Source of the DNA: Verrucomicrobiaceae bacterium UBA7681
GTDB lineage: Bacteria; Verrucomicrobiota; Verrucomicrobiia; Verrucomicrobiales; Verrucomicrobiaceae
Length of the DNA: 15,488 bases
Direction: 5' to 3'
Assembly: GCA_002482965.1 (NCBI GenBank)
Contig: DLGZ01000035.1
Location: forward strand, 1 to 15,488
Shown: piece after piece, positions 8,436 to 15,045 of the stretch
Position numbering within the stretch: the first letter of the stretch is position 1
How the letters are laid out: every line of letters starts with the position of its first letter
Program-made: the position numbers and the translations under genes
The notes under the pieces: generated by a model
The model's input: only the letters and a program-made list of their open reading frames with translations
What the model was told of the DNA's origin: nothing
Database searches by the model: none

Positions 8436-8592
8436 CATGCTCAACCTCCTGCCAACCACGCCGACGTTGACACTGGATCGACACTTCAAAAATCAACAAT
8501 CCTTGTTCATCAATCGTCAATCGCGCATAGCCATGACACTCTACCAAGGATTGGATTGACGATTGTCGAACAACCGATTTTCGAAGTTCCAA
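8401..8592 (-). CDS. Doubtful small ORF, unknown function
   Basis: This is a 63-residue open frame that I do not recognise. The peptide is hydrophilic with a plausible beta-rich centre, GYARLTIDEQGLLIFEVSIQ, followed by a basic patch QRRRGWQ and an acidic stretch EVEHEES. It has no signal peptide or membrane segment. Codon choice is rich in A/T third positions, unlike every confident gene in the window, so it is either foreign, a decayed gene remnant, or not coding. Two inverted repeats fall within it: the ruvB-side hairpin covers the last codons and the stop, and the longer inverted repeat covers its 5' part. It is listed because it fills most of an otherwise unexplained gap. Confidence 0.3.
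   Translation of the reverse strand: MELRKSVVRQSSIQSLVECHGYARLTIDEQGLLIFEVSIQCQRRRGWQEVEHEESVALLSESQ
8503..8573. repeat. Long imperfect inverted repeat (18 of 20 paired)
   Basis: The 20-base arms 8503-8522 and 8554-8573 are complementary at 18 positions: a perfect 12-bp inner part (CAATCGTCAATC with GATTGACGATTG) and a 6-bp outer part (TTGTTC with GAACAA), separated by a 2x2 mismatch. The spacer is 31 bases. A competing pairing exists between CAATCCTT (8497-8504) and AAGGATTG (8546-8553). The length is well beyond chance for such a short region. It could be a structured RNA, a repeat-element end pair or a protein-binding site. Confidence 0.6.
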
Positions 8593-8697
8593 GCCTCAAC
8601 CGCTCACACGCAGTTGAAGGATGTCACCCCATTGTGCGAGAGCCTCGCTGAAAGCCTGCGAAGGATGAAAGCTCTGAACCCCTTTGAAAACACCCTC

Positions 8698-9294
8698 TTA
8701 CTTCGCCAGCTTCAGCAGGACAATCCCCGCCTCATTCCGCACCCAGCGGCCATGCACCTGATTCCAGACATGAATCTCCTTGCGTGCGGTTTGCTTGAGC
8801 ACTTCAGCCATGCCTGCAGAATCCGCAGCCGCCGTCTTCTTCGCCGGATCATCAAATTGAGCCACCAGCCATGTCCTCGTTTCAGGAGACACGGACCGTG
8901 TGCTTACCTCCACCAGGATGCGATTGCCCATCTGCTGCATCGACGAAATCTCGGTGAGTTCTTCACCCGGAATTGCCCAATCACCCGCATCATGCACCAT
9001 CTGCGGATCAATGAAGGTTGATGCCTCGCGAATTCTCTGCACAGCCTTCGCCACCGTTCGCAGGCGTGAAGAAAGTCTGTCGGTCGAGTGAGTCTTGAGC
9101 CTGAGATTCACCAGCGAACGCTCTTCTGGAGTGCTGAAGCAGGCGGCGAAGTTCACGTCATGGTAGAATCGAGTGATTTCCGCCGGAGCGCCAGCAAGAG
9201 GAGCTGATGAAGGTTGTGCTGATGGCTGAGCGGGATCCGCGCCTGAAAGCAAATATCCTGCGCCCAAGAACAAGAGAAGGAGACCGTTTTTCAT
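8698..9294 (-). CDS. Secreted protein of unknown function
   Basis: I do not recognise a family in this 198-residue protein. It begins with a clear Sec signal peptide: MK, then the hydrophobic core NGLLLLFLGAGYLLSG, then GADPAQ near residue 18-23 as the probable cleavage region. A Pro/Ser/Ala-rich linker follows to about residue 37. The mature part (about 40-198) looks alpha/beta, with an Arg-rich amphipathic helix near 66-90, a stretch with acidic character at 93-117, and a C-terminal strand pattern HGRWVRNEAGIVLLKL. There is a single Cys at 52. It is expected in the periplasm or outside the cell. It is transcribed alone, convergent with ruvB and divergent from the small membrane protein gene, from a credible promoter close to its start. 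Confidence 0.75.
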   Translation of the reverse strand: MKNGLLLLFLGAGYLLSGADPAQPSAQPSSAPLAGAPAEITRFYHDVNFAACFSTPEERSLVNLRLKTHSTDRLSSRLRTVAKAVQRIREASTFIDPQMVHDAGDWAIPGEELTEISSMQQMGNRILVEVSTRSVSPETRTWLVAQFDDPAKKTAAADSAGMAEVLKQTARKEIHVWNQVHGRWVRNEAGIVLLKLAK

Positions 9295-9317
9295 ATGGAA
9301 TTAATTGATATTATGGA

Positions 9318-9346
9318 AATGTAACTAAAAAAGAAAACTTAGTCAA
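9318..9346 (-). promoter_or_regulatory. Sigma-70-like promoter for the secreted protein gene
   Basis: On the - strand TTGACT (9346-9341) is followed, after exactly 17 bases, by TACATT (9323-9318), close to the TTGACA/TATAAT consensus in an A/T-rich stretch. The predicted transcript would start near 9311, giving a leader of under 20 bases and no Shine-Dalgarno sequence. No experimental support is available. Confidence 0.45.
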
Positions 9347-9390
9347 TCCTCGAGTTTCCTACCAAGGCCGCATCCCCGCCTTGCACCTCG

Positions 9391-9411
9391 GTCATTCAGC
9401 ATTCAGCATCC
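9391..9411. repeat. Degenerate third copy of the GTCATTC repeat
   Basis: The 21 bases from 9391 match the segment 3202-3222 at 16 positions, beginning with an identical GTCATTC and sharing GCATTC. It sits directly upstream of a start codon, as the other two copies do. The inverted left arm is not obvious here, so this is a weaker member or a chance similarity. Confidence 0.35.
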
Positions 9412-9417
9412 CCTCAC

Positions 9418-9906
9418 ATGTGGCGCGAACTCACCACCCTCTGGCAGAGCATCTGCGACCCCGAGTACCTTCACCTGCTGCTGGAGCCCCTGCCCCTGTA
9501 CGGCCTAGGTATTGGACTCACGTTCCTGATCGTCTCCTTCATGGTTGGCGAGCCCAAATGCCGCATGCTCGCCCTGGCCGTCATCTGCGTGTCCTGCGCC
9601 AGCGTGTGGCCCTACAATGATCTGCGCGCCAAGGCAACCCCCCGCATCCTCGCCACCCGCTCACCGGATTTCGCACCGCTCATTCAGGACCAGACGCAAC
9701 GCCGCAAAGACTGGTCCTGGCCCTATTATGCGATGTCCTTGTGCAGCTTCGCAGCCTTAGCCGCAGCGCGTTCTCCCAAAAGCAGATGGTTGGTGTTTTT
9801 CGTGGTCGCCTTCGGTGCACTGCTGTTCTGGTTCAGCATCTGGATGCACAAGAAAGAGTGTGAGGTTTACCACCGCAACATCGTTCAGTTTGCCCCGGTC
9901 AGATGA
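9418..9906 (+). CDS. Small four-helix membrane protein, unknown function
   Basis: I do not recognise a family for this 162-residue protein. Four hydrophobic helices are predicted at about 25-43, 49-65, 101-117 and 123-143, joined by short loops except for a polar segment at 66-100 rich in charged residues. With both ends probably on the same side it is an inner-membrane protein. The C-terminal tail, KKECEVYHRNIVQFAPVR, is polar. It stands alone on the + strand, divergent from the secreted protein gene and convergent with the VWA gene, from whose stop it is separated by 21 bp. The overall layout resembles other small hydrophobic bacterial proteins that carry no known domain. Confidence 0.7.
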   Translation: MWRELTTLWQSICDPEYLHLLLEPLPLYGLGIGLTFLIVSFMVGEPKCRMLALAVICVSCASVWPYNDLRAKATPRILATRSPDFAPLIQDQTQRRKDWSWPYYAMSLCSFAALAAARSPKSRWLVFFVVAFGALLFWFSIWMHKKECEVYHRNIVQFAPVR

Positions 9907-9927
9907 GGAGCAAACCGTGCCACATCC

Positions 9928-11163
9928 TCACTCATCAATGAACGAATCCCCCTCAGTCGGCACCACGAGCTGATTTTTGATGAGGTCAAAGGAGTCCCCT
10001 TTGCCCGAAGAATGAATGTAGAGCCGCTGCTTCCGGCGCTTCAAGTTGTCCAGCACCACGGAGATCTGCTTGAAGTCCACGCTGTCCTGAAAATCGGAGA
10101 ACCAGTACAGCCCATCCGCGTTGCGCACCTCATCACTCAGCAGCGCCAGCCAAGTGTACCCCACCCCCACATTGTGGATGAAATACGTCAGCGGACGACG
10201 CGACAGCTTGAGAAAGAGATCCTTGTTCGGAATGGGGTCCTGGGTCTTGATCTTGTACCTCGCCGTCTCCATGAAAGTGGCCCCGCCAAGACGCCAGAAT
10301 TTTTCAAACTCGACCGCAGAGGTGCGGAATATTTTCGTACCCACCAGAGCCTTCGCCGGTGGCTCAAGACCGCAGCCAAAATACAACACCACGACGCTGC
10401 CCTTCGCCACCTTGTCCACCTCATTGACCACACGTTCCAGATGCGGCATCATCGAGGAGGAAACATCGAGCACCACGGCCAGCTTATTCGCCTTGATGGT
10501 CATACCAAACAAAGGGCCAAAGACCATGCCGCTCTTCGCTCCCAGGCCCACCCCATTGCCAGAACCGCCAGCGGCACCCGCCAGACCGAATCCTCCGCTA
10601 AGTCCCCCACCACCCATAGGTTTGGCTGTCTGCGAAAAATCGACCATGTCAGGAACATCCGTCAGCACCATCACATCCTTGAGGCTGTCAGCCACAGCCA
10701 GCTTGTGATTGGGCATCGCCTTTTTCAGCCAGGGGTTTTTCTTCTGCTGAATCTTGTGCTGCAGCGCCTCCGCAGCTTCCGCTCCCTGCGCCGAACCGCC
10801 ACCCGAGACGAAGTCGATCTGCTTGTCGGTGACATGATGCACCACGATCAGCGCTCCAGCGCCCAAGATCAGCACATGCATGACAATGCTCATAGCGAGC
10901 GAACGCCCGCCCCATTTCTCCCATCGCATCCGCCACGAATCCGCTGCCTCAGGTGCAACACTGCGCTGAATTCTGGGCAGCGCCTTCAATGCAGGAAGCG
11001 AAGGCCCCTGCGCCCCGCCTCCCGTTCTAGGTGACACGACCTCCGACCTCTCTGACAGCGGCACTCTCTTGGTCGCCTTGTTTGTGTCCGCCTCCGGTTT
11101 CACCCCAGCTTCGTCATCATCCCCTTTGAGGCGATGTTTGAAGTCATCCGGAGTGGTGTGCAT
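9928..11163 (-). CDS. Membrane-anchored von Willebrand factor A domain protein
   Basis: The 411-residue protein has a polar cytoplasmic N terminus (1-85), one membrane helix at about 88-109, a periplasmic linker with a Gly-rich stretch (184-210), and a C-terminal von Willebrand factor A-like domain from about 226. The metal-ion-dependent adhesion site DVSSS is at 233-237 in the sequence VVLDVSSSM, and a later Asp in GLYWFSDFQDS (351-361) fits another part of the fold. VWA domains bind partner proteins through a metal ion. The arrangement of a cytosolic tail, single helix and long periplasmic arm recalls TonB/TolA-like or Bat-type proteins, but none of their partners are adjacent. It is 92 bp downstream of the alpha/beta hydrolase gene on the same strand and could be co-transcribed. 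The precise role is unknown. Confidence 0.8.
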   Translation of the reverse strand: MHTTPDDFKHRLKGDDDEAGVKPEADTNKATKRVPLSERSEVVSPRTGGGAQGPSLPALKALPRIQRSVAPEAADSWRMRWEKWGGRSLAMSIVMHVLILGAGALIVVHHVTDKQIDFVSGGGSAQGAEAAEALQHKIQQKKNPWLKKAMPNHKLAVADSLKDVMVLTDVPDMVDFSQTAKPMGGGGLSGGFGLAGAAGGSGNGVGLGAKSGMVFGPLFGMTIKANKLAVVLDVSSSMMPHLERVVNEVDKVAKGSVVVLYFGCGLEPPAKALVGTKIFRTSAVEFEKFWRLGGATFMETARYKIKTQDPIPNKDLFLKLSRRPLTYFIHNVGVGYTWLALLSDEVRNADGLYWFSDFQDSVDFKQISVVLDNLKRRKQRLYIHSSGKGDSFDLIKNQLVVPTEGDSFIDE

Positions 11164-11255
11164 GAAAGAGAACCAGTAAACCCTGCCAAGCTTCCCGAGT
11201 TTTCAGCCAACTGCGAGACCGCATTGCAATATCTCGTGCTTCATTGTCGCGTCGT

Positions 11256-13025
11256 TCAGTGCAAATCCGCCCTTTTCCGCAGCCAGTCGGAGATGGTGTT
11301 CAGTGCCTTGATGTTGAAGGTTTCTGCATTGGTGGCGTATTCGGCCACGGCCCCTGTCTGGCTCGACTGGAACAGGTGATTGAGCTCAGGAAACTCGACC
11401 ACGGTCACATCGGAGTTGCCGCCATTTTTCAGAGCCTGCTCGATGGCGCGCAGGTTTTCTCCGGAGGCCACTTGCAGGTCCTTGCCACCATTGATCGCGA
11501 GGACCGGGCATCGCACCTGCGCCAGGGTGGCTGCAGGATCGTACTTCAGGATTTCCGCAAACCACGGACTGGAAACCATGCTCACCTGCGCATCAATCAT
11601 GGCATCATTGATGCCAAGGGCACTTGCCTCCTCTTTGCTGGTGTTCTTCACGGATTCGTGGAGCAACGCGCGCACTTGGCTCTCAGTAGCCCGGCCAGGA
11701 GCGTTCGTGCGAATCAGGCGCATCAGCTCGCGCTGGAGATCATTTTGCTTTGCGATCATGGCCTCGCCTGCGCCAGTTGTGCGCAGCAGATCGGCGGCCT
11801 GACGGATGAGCACTTGATCCATCGGCACGCCGACTCCCGCCATGAGCACAATGAAGGCGACGTCCTTCGACTGCGCCGCTGCTCGTGGCGCGACGATGCC
11901 CCCTTCACTGTGGCCAGCGAGACCAATGCGAGCCGCGTCCACCTCCGGGCGTGTCTTCAACCAGGCCACCGCAGCAAGCGCATCGCCGACAAAGTCCAGG
12001 TCCGTGGCCTTGCTAAAATCACCTTCCGATTTGGCGAAGCCGCGATCATCGAATCGCAGCACCGCAAACCCCTGGCGCGTCAGATGATCTGCCAGGACGA
12101 GGAACGGGCGATGCCCCATGATCTCCTCATTGCGGTCTTGCGGCCCTGATCCCGTGAGCAGCACCACCGCCGGATGCCGCCCCGGGGTCTTGGGAACCGT
12201 GAAGGTTCCTGCAAGCCGAATGCCCGCTCCAACATTGGCAAACATGACTTCTTCATCCTGGTAAGGATACGGCCTCTTCGGATCCTGCGCACGGCTGGTG
12301 TCCGGTGCCTTTGCCAGACGGTTGAAGGTCAGTGCCGTCGTCTGGCCACTTTGTTTCCAGTTGCCGCCTATCTCCGCGCCATTTTCACTCATCGTGCCCT
12401 CATACGTGGCACCGATGCTTTTGATCTCCATGACGAGACCTTTCCCAGTAGCCGTGGCCTTGTTGATCGGCATCTCCGTTGAACCTTGATCAATGCTGGT
12501 AAGCGTTCCCGTGAGAGCGGTGTCGTCGCCCGTCATGTTCATCACGATGCGCAGTTCTATCGGGCCTTGTTTGAAAGTCGCCTGCCAAACCCCGGCGAAA
12601 CCCTTCCCGGCAATGCCTTTCGCCGGCCCAGAATTTGCGGCCGCACTCTTGTCTGCCCGGTTCAGTTTGAAGGGCAATGCCTGGCCACCCTGCGTGAAAT
12701 TGCCGCCGATGGATTGACCGTTGGCAGAGACCTCGCCGCTGAATTTCGGGTCGCCCGGCACTTTCGGCAACGTGAACGAGACATGCCCGCCTCCTGCTTT
12801 CACATCTCCCAGCGCAAAACCACGCAACCCCTGCGCAGGAATATCAATCGTCCCTTTCCAATCACCATTCGCTTGCTCCAGGTCCACACGGATACCAAGA
12901 GCTGCACCCGGCAGCGAGATTTCACCCTCCCAATGCCCCGCCGCGTCTTCTGCATGGACGGCGCCAATGGCCAGATAAACCAAGAGCATAATGCAAGTAA
13001 CACACCGGATGTTTTTTCGCTTCAT
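11256..13025 (-). CDS. Exported alpha/beta hydrolase with duplicated N-terminal domain
   Basis: The 589-residue protein starts with a Sec signal peptide (1-25, ending AVHA before EDAAG). Two similar beta-rich modules follow at about 28-122 and 143-235; each opens with a G-x-W motif and closes with an IGGN-containing strand before a final hydrophobic strand (LPFKLNR and ALTFNRL), which indicates duplication. A catalytic alpha/beta hydrolase domain begins near 255, with oxyanion-region TGSGPQDRNE at 291-300, nucleophile elbow G371-H-S373-E-G, Asp516 in NGGKD and His550 in LNHLF, so the Ser-Asp-His triad is complete. It resembles secreted S9/dienelactone hydrolase-like esterases and peptidases. 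The substrate is unknown. It lies upstream of the VWA gene and downstream of the YHS-like gene on the same strand. Confidence 0.9.
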   Translation of the reverse strand: MKRKNIRCVTCIMLLVYLAIGAVHAEDAAGHWEGEISLPGAALGIRVDLEQANGDWKGTIDIPAQGLRGFALGDVKAGGGHVSFTLPKVPGDPKFSGEVSANGQSIGGNFTQGGQALPFKLNRADKSAAANSGPAKGIAGKGFAGVWQATFKQGPIELRIVMNMTGDDTALTGTLTSIDQGSTEMPINKATATGKGLVMEIKSIGATYEGTMSENGAEIGGNWKQSGQTTALTFNRLAKAPDTSRAQDPKRPYPYQDEEVMFANVGAGIRLAGTFTVPKTPGRHPAVVLLTGSGPQDRNEEIMGHRPFLVLADHLTRQGFAVLRFDDRGFAKSEGDFSKATDLDFVGDALAAVAWLKTRPEVDAARIGLAGHSEGGIVAPRAAAQSKDVAFIVLMAGVGVPMDQVLIRQAADLLRTTGAGEAMIAKQNDLQRELMRLIRTNAPGRATESQVRALLHESVKNTSKEEASALGINDAMIDAQVSMVSSPWFAEILKYDPAATLAQVRCPVLAINGGKDLQVASGENLRAIEQALKNGGNSDVTVVEFPELNHLFQSSQTGAVAEYATNAETFNIKALNTISDWLRKRADLH

Positions 13026-13066
13026 AAGTGTACTTATCTACCATTGTGCCTTCTGCACGAAACCAT

Positions 13067-13108
13067 GAGAAGAAGCCTTCTCACGATTCCGGGCACACAC
13101 GAATCGTG
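13067..13108. other. Two adjacent hairpins between the YHS-like and hydrolase genes
   Basis: GAGAAG (13067-13072) pairs with CTTCTC (13077-13082) around AAGC, and CACGATTC (13082-13089) pairs with GAATCGTG (13101-13108) around an 11-base loop. The stems abut and share one base. Neither is followed by a T-tract on the - strand, in which the flanking genes read, so this may be an RNA-processing or attenuating structure rather than a terminator. Confidence 0.4.
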
Positions 13109-13187
13109 CAAAAGCAAAAAGGCAAAACAGGATGATGCCAGCGCGTCATGCCATCCTCCGCATATCTGTGCCAAAACAAGCCCCAGC

Positions 13188-13412
13188 TCAGGACTTCGGC
13201 TTCACCTGATACTTGCCCGGAGTCTTGTCGAAACTAGCCTTGCACTCCGCCGTGGCGAAGATCACGCGCTTGCCATCCTTCGTATTGCTGCGGAAAATCA
13301 GACGCGCGTCCTTGTGGCAGACCGGGCATTCCGTGTTCACGGGTGGATCGGCAGCGATGCTGTTGAGCGTTAGAGATGCCGTGAGGGCGAGAAGAGTCAG
13401 CAGTGTTTTCAT
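13188..13412 (-). CDS. Small exported YHS-like cysteine protein
   Basis: The 74-residue product has a Sec signal peptide (MKTLLTLLALTASLTLNSIA, cleavage near 20-21) and a mature part of about 53 residues. CPVC at 29-32 and the later ATAECKASFDKTPGKYQ (53-69) follow the pattern of YHS domains, in which a CPVC-type pair, a hydrophobic strand and a Cys ahead of a F-x(4)-P-x-KY helix bind a metal. The second Cys that often precedes this helix is absent, leaving three Cys in all. A periplasmic metal-binding or metal-sensing role is inferred from the family. It is transcribed on the - strand, divergent from the gene at 13531, and the hydrolase gene lies 162 bp downstream. Confidence 0.7.
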   Translation of the reverse strand: MKTLLTLLALTASLTLNSIAADPPVNTECPVCHKDARLIFRSNTKDGKRVIFATAECKASFDKTPGKYQVKPKS

Positions 13413-13469
13413 GGTGGATCAGGTTGGGTAAAAGCAGTCAATGCTCATATTCAACGCAAACGCCCTAAT

Positions 13470-13497
13470 CTGTCACGCATGATTTTCAGCGTGACAG
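13470..13497. promoter_or_regulatory. 9-bp-arm palindrome in the divergent gap, possible operator
   Basis: CTGTCACGC (13470-13478) and GCGTGACAG (13489-13497) are perfect reverse complements with a 10-base A/T-rich spacer. The pair is centred in the gap between the divergent YHS-like gene and the membrane protein gene. The geometry, 19 bp from centre to centre of the arms, suits a dimeric regulator binding two half-sites about two helical turns apart. No T-tract follows, so it is unlikely to be a terminator. Confidence 0.45.
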
Positions 13498-13530
13498 CAC
13501 CTGCCCCGCCTGCCCTAGTGCCACTCCCCC

Positions 13531-14064
13531 ATGGAATCCCCCTCGCCCTCCCGCGCCACCACCATCCTTCAGGTCATCGGCGGCTTGTACATCCTCTTTG
13601 GCAGCTTTGCCCTCGTCAACATGGTTCAGAATTGCCGCCTCAGCTTTGCCCCACTCGATGGACAAATCGGCCTCATGGCAGACATGCTGCGCAGCAATCC
13701 TTCCTACGCCACCATCATGCGAGTTCTCTTTTTCCCCGGCCTGCTCTACGCCGTCCTGCAGTTCACCTCCGGCGTAGGCCTCCTCCGCCTCAGCCCGCTG
13801 GCCCGCAAAGCCGCCATCGGCTGCGCCCTCTACGGCATCGCAGCAGCACTCTTCACCGCCTGGCTCACCGTCACCTACACCCTCCCCTTCACACTGGCCT
13901 ACACCCTGCAGCAGGTGAAAAATCCCGACATGCTCGTCACCACGCGAAACTTCACCCTCGCCTCCGGCTACCTCGGCATCGCTCTCGGCCTGCTCTATCC
14001 CTTGGTCGCCTTCATCCTGCTCAAGCGCACCCCCATCCCCCGCCCCGACTTCACCCAGTCATGA
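13531..14064 (+). CDS. Four-helix membrane protein, unknown function
   Basis: The 177-residue protein is unrecognised. Four predicted membrane helices lie at about 11-31, 65-85, 93-115 and 143-164. A polar 35-residue loop follows the first helix, and the short C-terminal tail is basic and Pro-rich (LKRTPIPRPDF). The pattern resembles small bacterial DUF-type inner-membrane proteins. Its stop codon overlaps the panB start in an ATGA, so the two are translationally coupled and almost certainly share a transcript. The start ATG is directly preceded by five C residues. Coupling with panB may hint at a link to pantothenate, for instance precursor transport, but the sequence does not demonstrate that. 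Confidence 0.72.
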   Translation: MESPSPSRATTILQVIGGLYILFGSFALVNMVQNCRLSFAPLDGQIGLMADMLRSNPSYATIMRVLFFPGLLYAVLQFTSGVGLLRLSPLARKAAIGCALYGIAAALFTAWLTVTYTLPFTLAYTLQQVKNPDMLVTTRNFTLASGYLGIALGLLYPLVAFILLKRTPIPRPDFTQS

Positions 14065-14819
14065 TGACATCCCTCAACGAACTCCCCCAACGCAAATCCC
14101 ACGGCCCCAAGCTCGCCGTCCTCACAGCCTACGACTACCCCACCGCGCGCATGCTCGATGACGCCGGAGTGGACCTCCTCCTCGTCGGCGACTCCCTCGG
14201 CATGGTCGTCCTCGGCATGCCCGATACCACCGGCGTCACCATGGAAATGATGGTACACCACACCACCGCCGTCTGCCGTGGCGTCACCCGCGCCCCCGTC
14301 ATCGCAGATCTCCCCTTCGCCAGCTACCTCACCCCCGAGATGGCAGTGGAAAATGCCCGCCGCCTCATGGCCTGCGGAGCCGCCTGCGTAAAGCTCGAAG
14401 GCGGCGTCAGCATGCTCCCCCAGATCCGCGCCATCATCGCCGCAGGCATCCCCTTCGTTGGCCACATCGGCATGCTCCCGCAGAGTGTCAAAGAAGAAGG
14501 CGGCTACAAAAAGAAAGGCAAGACCGCTGAGTCCATCGACCACCTCATCGCTGACGCCCAGGCCATCGATCAAGCCGGAGCCGTCGCCATCGTCCTGGAA
14601 AGCATCGTCCCCGCCGTCGCCACGCAGATCACCAGCCTCGTCAAAGCCAGCACCATCGGCATCGGAGCCGGCACCGAAACCGACGGCCAGGTCCTCGTCA
14701 CCCCAGACCTCCTCGGCAGCTTCCCCTGGTTCCGCCCCCCCTTTGCCAAAGCCCGTGCCGATGTCGCAGCCGAGACCCTCCGCGCCGTCCGCGAATACAT
14801 GGCCGAAGTTCAGTCCTGA
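14061..14819 (+). CDS. panB: 3-methyl-2-oxobutanoate hydroxymethyltransferase (ketopantoate hydroxymethyltransferase)
   Basis: PanB transfers a hydroxymethyl group from 5,10-methylenetetrahydrofolate to 3-methyl-2-oxobutanoate to give ketopantoate, the first committed step of pantothenate and CoA synthesis. It is a cytosolic TIM-barrel enzyme. At 252 residues it is slightly shorter than the E. coli protein, because the C-terminal tail after YMAEVQS is missing. Conserved elements are LTAYDY at 21-26, LVGDSLGMV at 41-49 with metal ligand Asp44, ADLPF at 82-86 with Asp83, VKLEGG at 110-115, GHIGMLPQSV at 134-143, Glu180 in VLESIVP, and GIGAGTETDGQVLV at 200-213. The open frame extends back to 13479 but that part is the wrong frame of the preceding gene; the start is the ATG at 14061, or possibly the adjacent ATG at 14064. 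panC is not adjacent. Confidence 0.96.
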   Translation: MMTSLNELPQRKSHGPKLAVLTAYDYPTARMLDDAGVDLLLVGDSLGMVVLGMPDTTGVTMEMMVHHTTAVCRGVTRAPVIADLPFASYLTPEMAVENARRLMACGAACVKLEGGVSMLPQIRAIIAAGIPFVGHIGMLPQSVKEEGGYKKKGKTAESIDHLIADAQAIDQAGAVAIVLESIVPAVATQITSLVKASTIGIGAGTETDGQVLVTPDLLGSFPWFRPPFAKARADVAAETLRAVREYMAEVQS

Positions 14820-14877
14820 ACAACTCTCCTGCTCCGTCTCACTAGACTATCGCACATCACAAACCTTCAAGATTGAA

Positions 14878-14895
14878 CCTTCTCAAAAAGGAAGG
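14878..14895 (+). terminator. Weak hairpin downstream of panB
   Basis: CCTTC (14878-14882) pairs with GAAGG (14891-14895) across an 8-base A-rich loop, 58 bp after the panB stop. The stem is short and only a mixed CTTCTC follows, so this is a tentative terminator call. Confidence 0.2.
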
Positions 14896-14909
14896 CTTCT
14901 CATTCGCAC

Positions 14910-14963
14910 CATTCTGGAGCGCCAAAGGCGCGCTCTATCGCAGCCCAGGGCAACGCCCTGGGT
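14910..14963. repeat. Palindromic extragenic repeat
   Basis: This lies in the 327-bp gap after panB. Two hairpins sit side by side: GCGCC-AAA-GGCGC (14919-14931, extendable with a bulge to 14917-14935) and a perfect CCCAGGGC-AAC-GCCCTGGG (14944-14962). One reading frame of the unit gives the string SPGQRPG and another QPRATPW. From memory, such strings recur in spurious annotated ORFs of Verrucomicrobiota, Planctomycetota and Bacteroidota genomes, which suggests a dispersed REP-like element. The rest of the gap holds the tandem hairpins before the next gene and no protein-coding gene that I support. Confidence 0.55.
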
Positions 14964-15045
14964 CACCTGCACCATCAATTCCGGGAAGCAAACCCAACAC
15001 TTCGCCACGCCCGACGTCCACCAGCAGCGTCCCGAATGAGCCCCG

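Larger units (their letters stand above)
8344..8697. other. Low-GC, structure-rich gap between convergent genes
   Basis: This 354-bp stretch separates ruvB from a - strand gene and is clearly poorer in G and C than its surroundings. It holds a strong hairpin after ruvB, a long near-perfect inverted repeat, and one doubtful - strand ORF that overlaps both. The remaining part, 8593-8697, shows no gene, promoter or terminator that I can support. Confidence 0.5.

Noticed and set aside
8563..9021. + strand open frame of 152 codons
   Set aside because: Most of it is antisense to the secreted protein gene and it lacks any recognisable motif.
9904..9930. TGAGGA/TCCTCA inverted repeat between two convergent stops, as a bidirectional terminator
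   Set aside because: The stem is only 6 bp with a 15-base loop and there is no T-tract on either strand.
10012..11034. Long + strand open frame (340 codons) opposite the VWA gene
   Set aside because: It lies entirely antisense to a gene with a clear membrane helix and VWA metal site. The peptide is rich in His, Arg and Gln with no domain or hydrophobic pattern, as expected for the complement of a GC-rich gene.
12486..13373. + strand open frame of 295 codons
   Set aside because: It is antisense to the hydrolase signal peptide and first module and to the YHS-like gene, both of which have coherent protein features.
13479..14060. Upstream extension of the panB frame
   Set aside because: The extension gives a His/Pro/Arg-rich peptide that overlaps the membrane protein gene in another frame. 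PanB homology begins only after the ATG at 14061.
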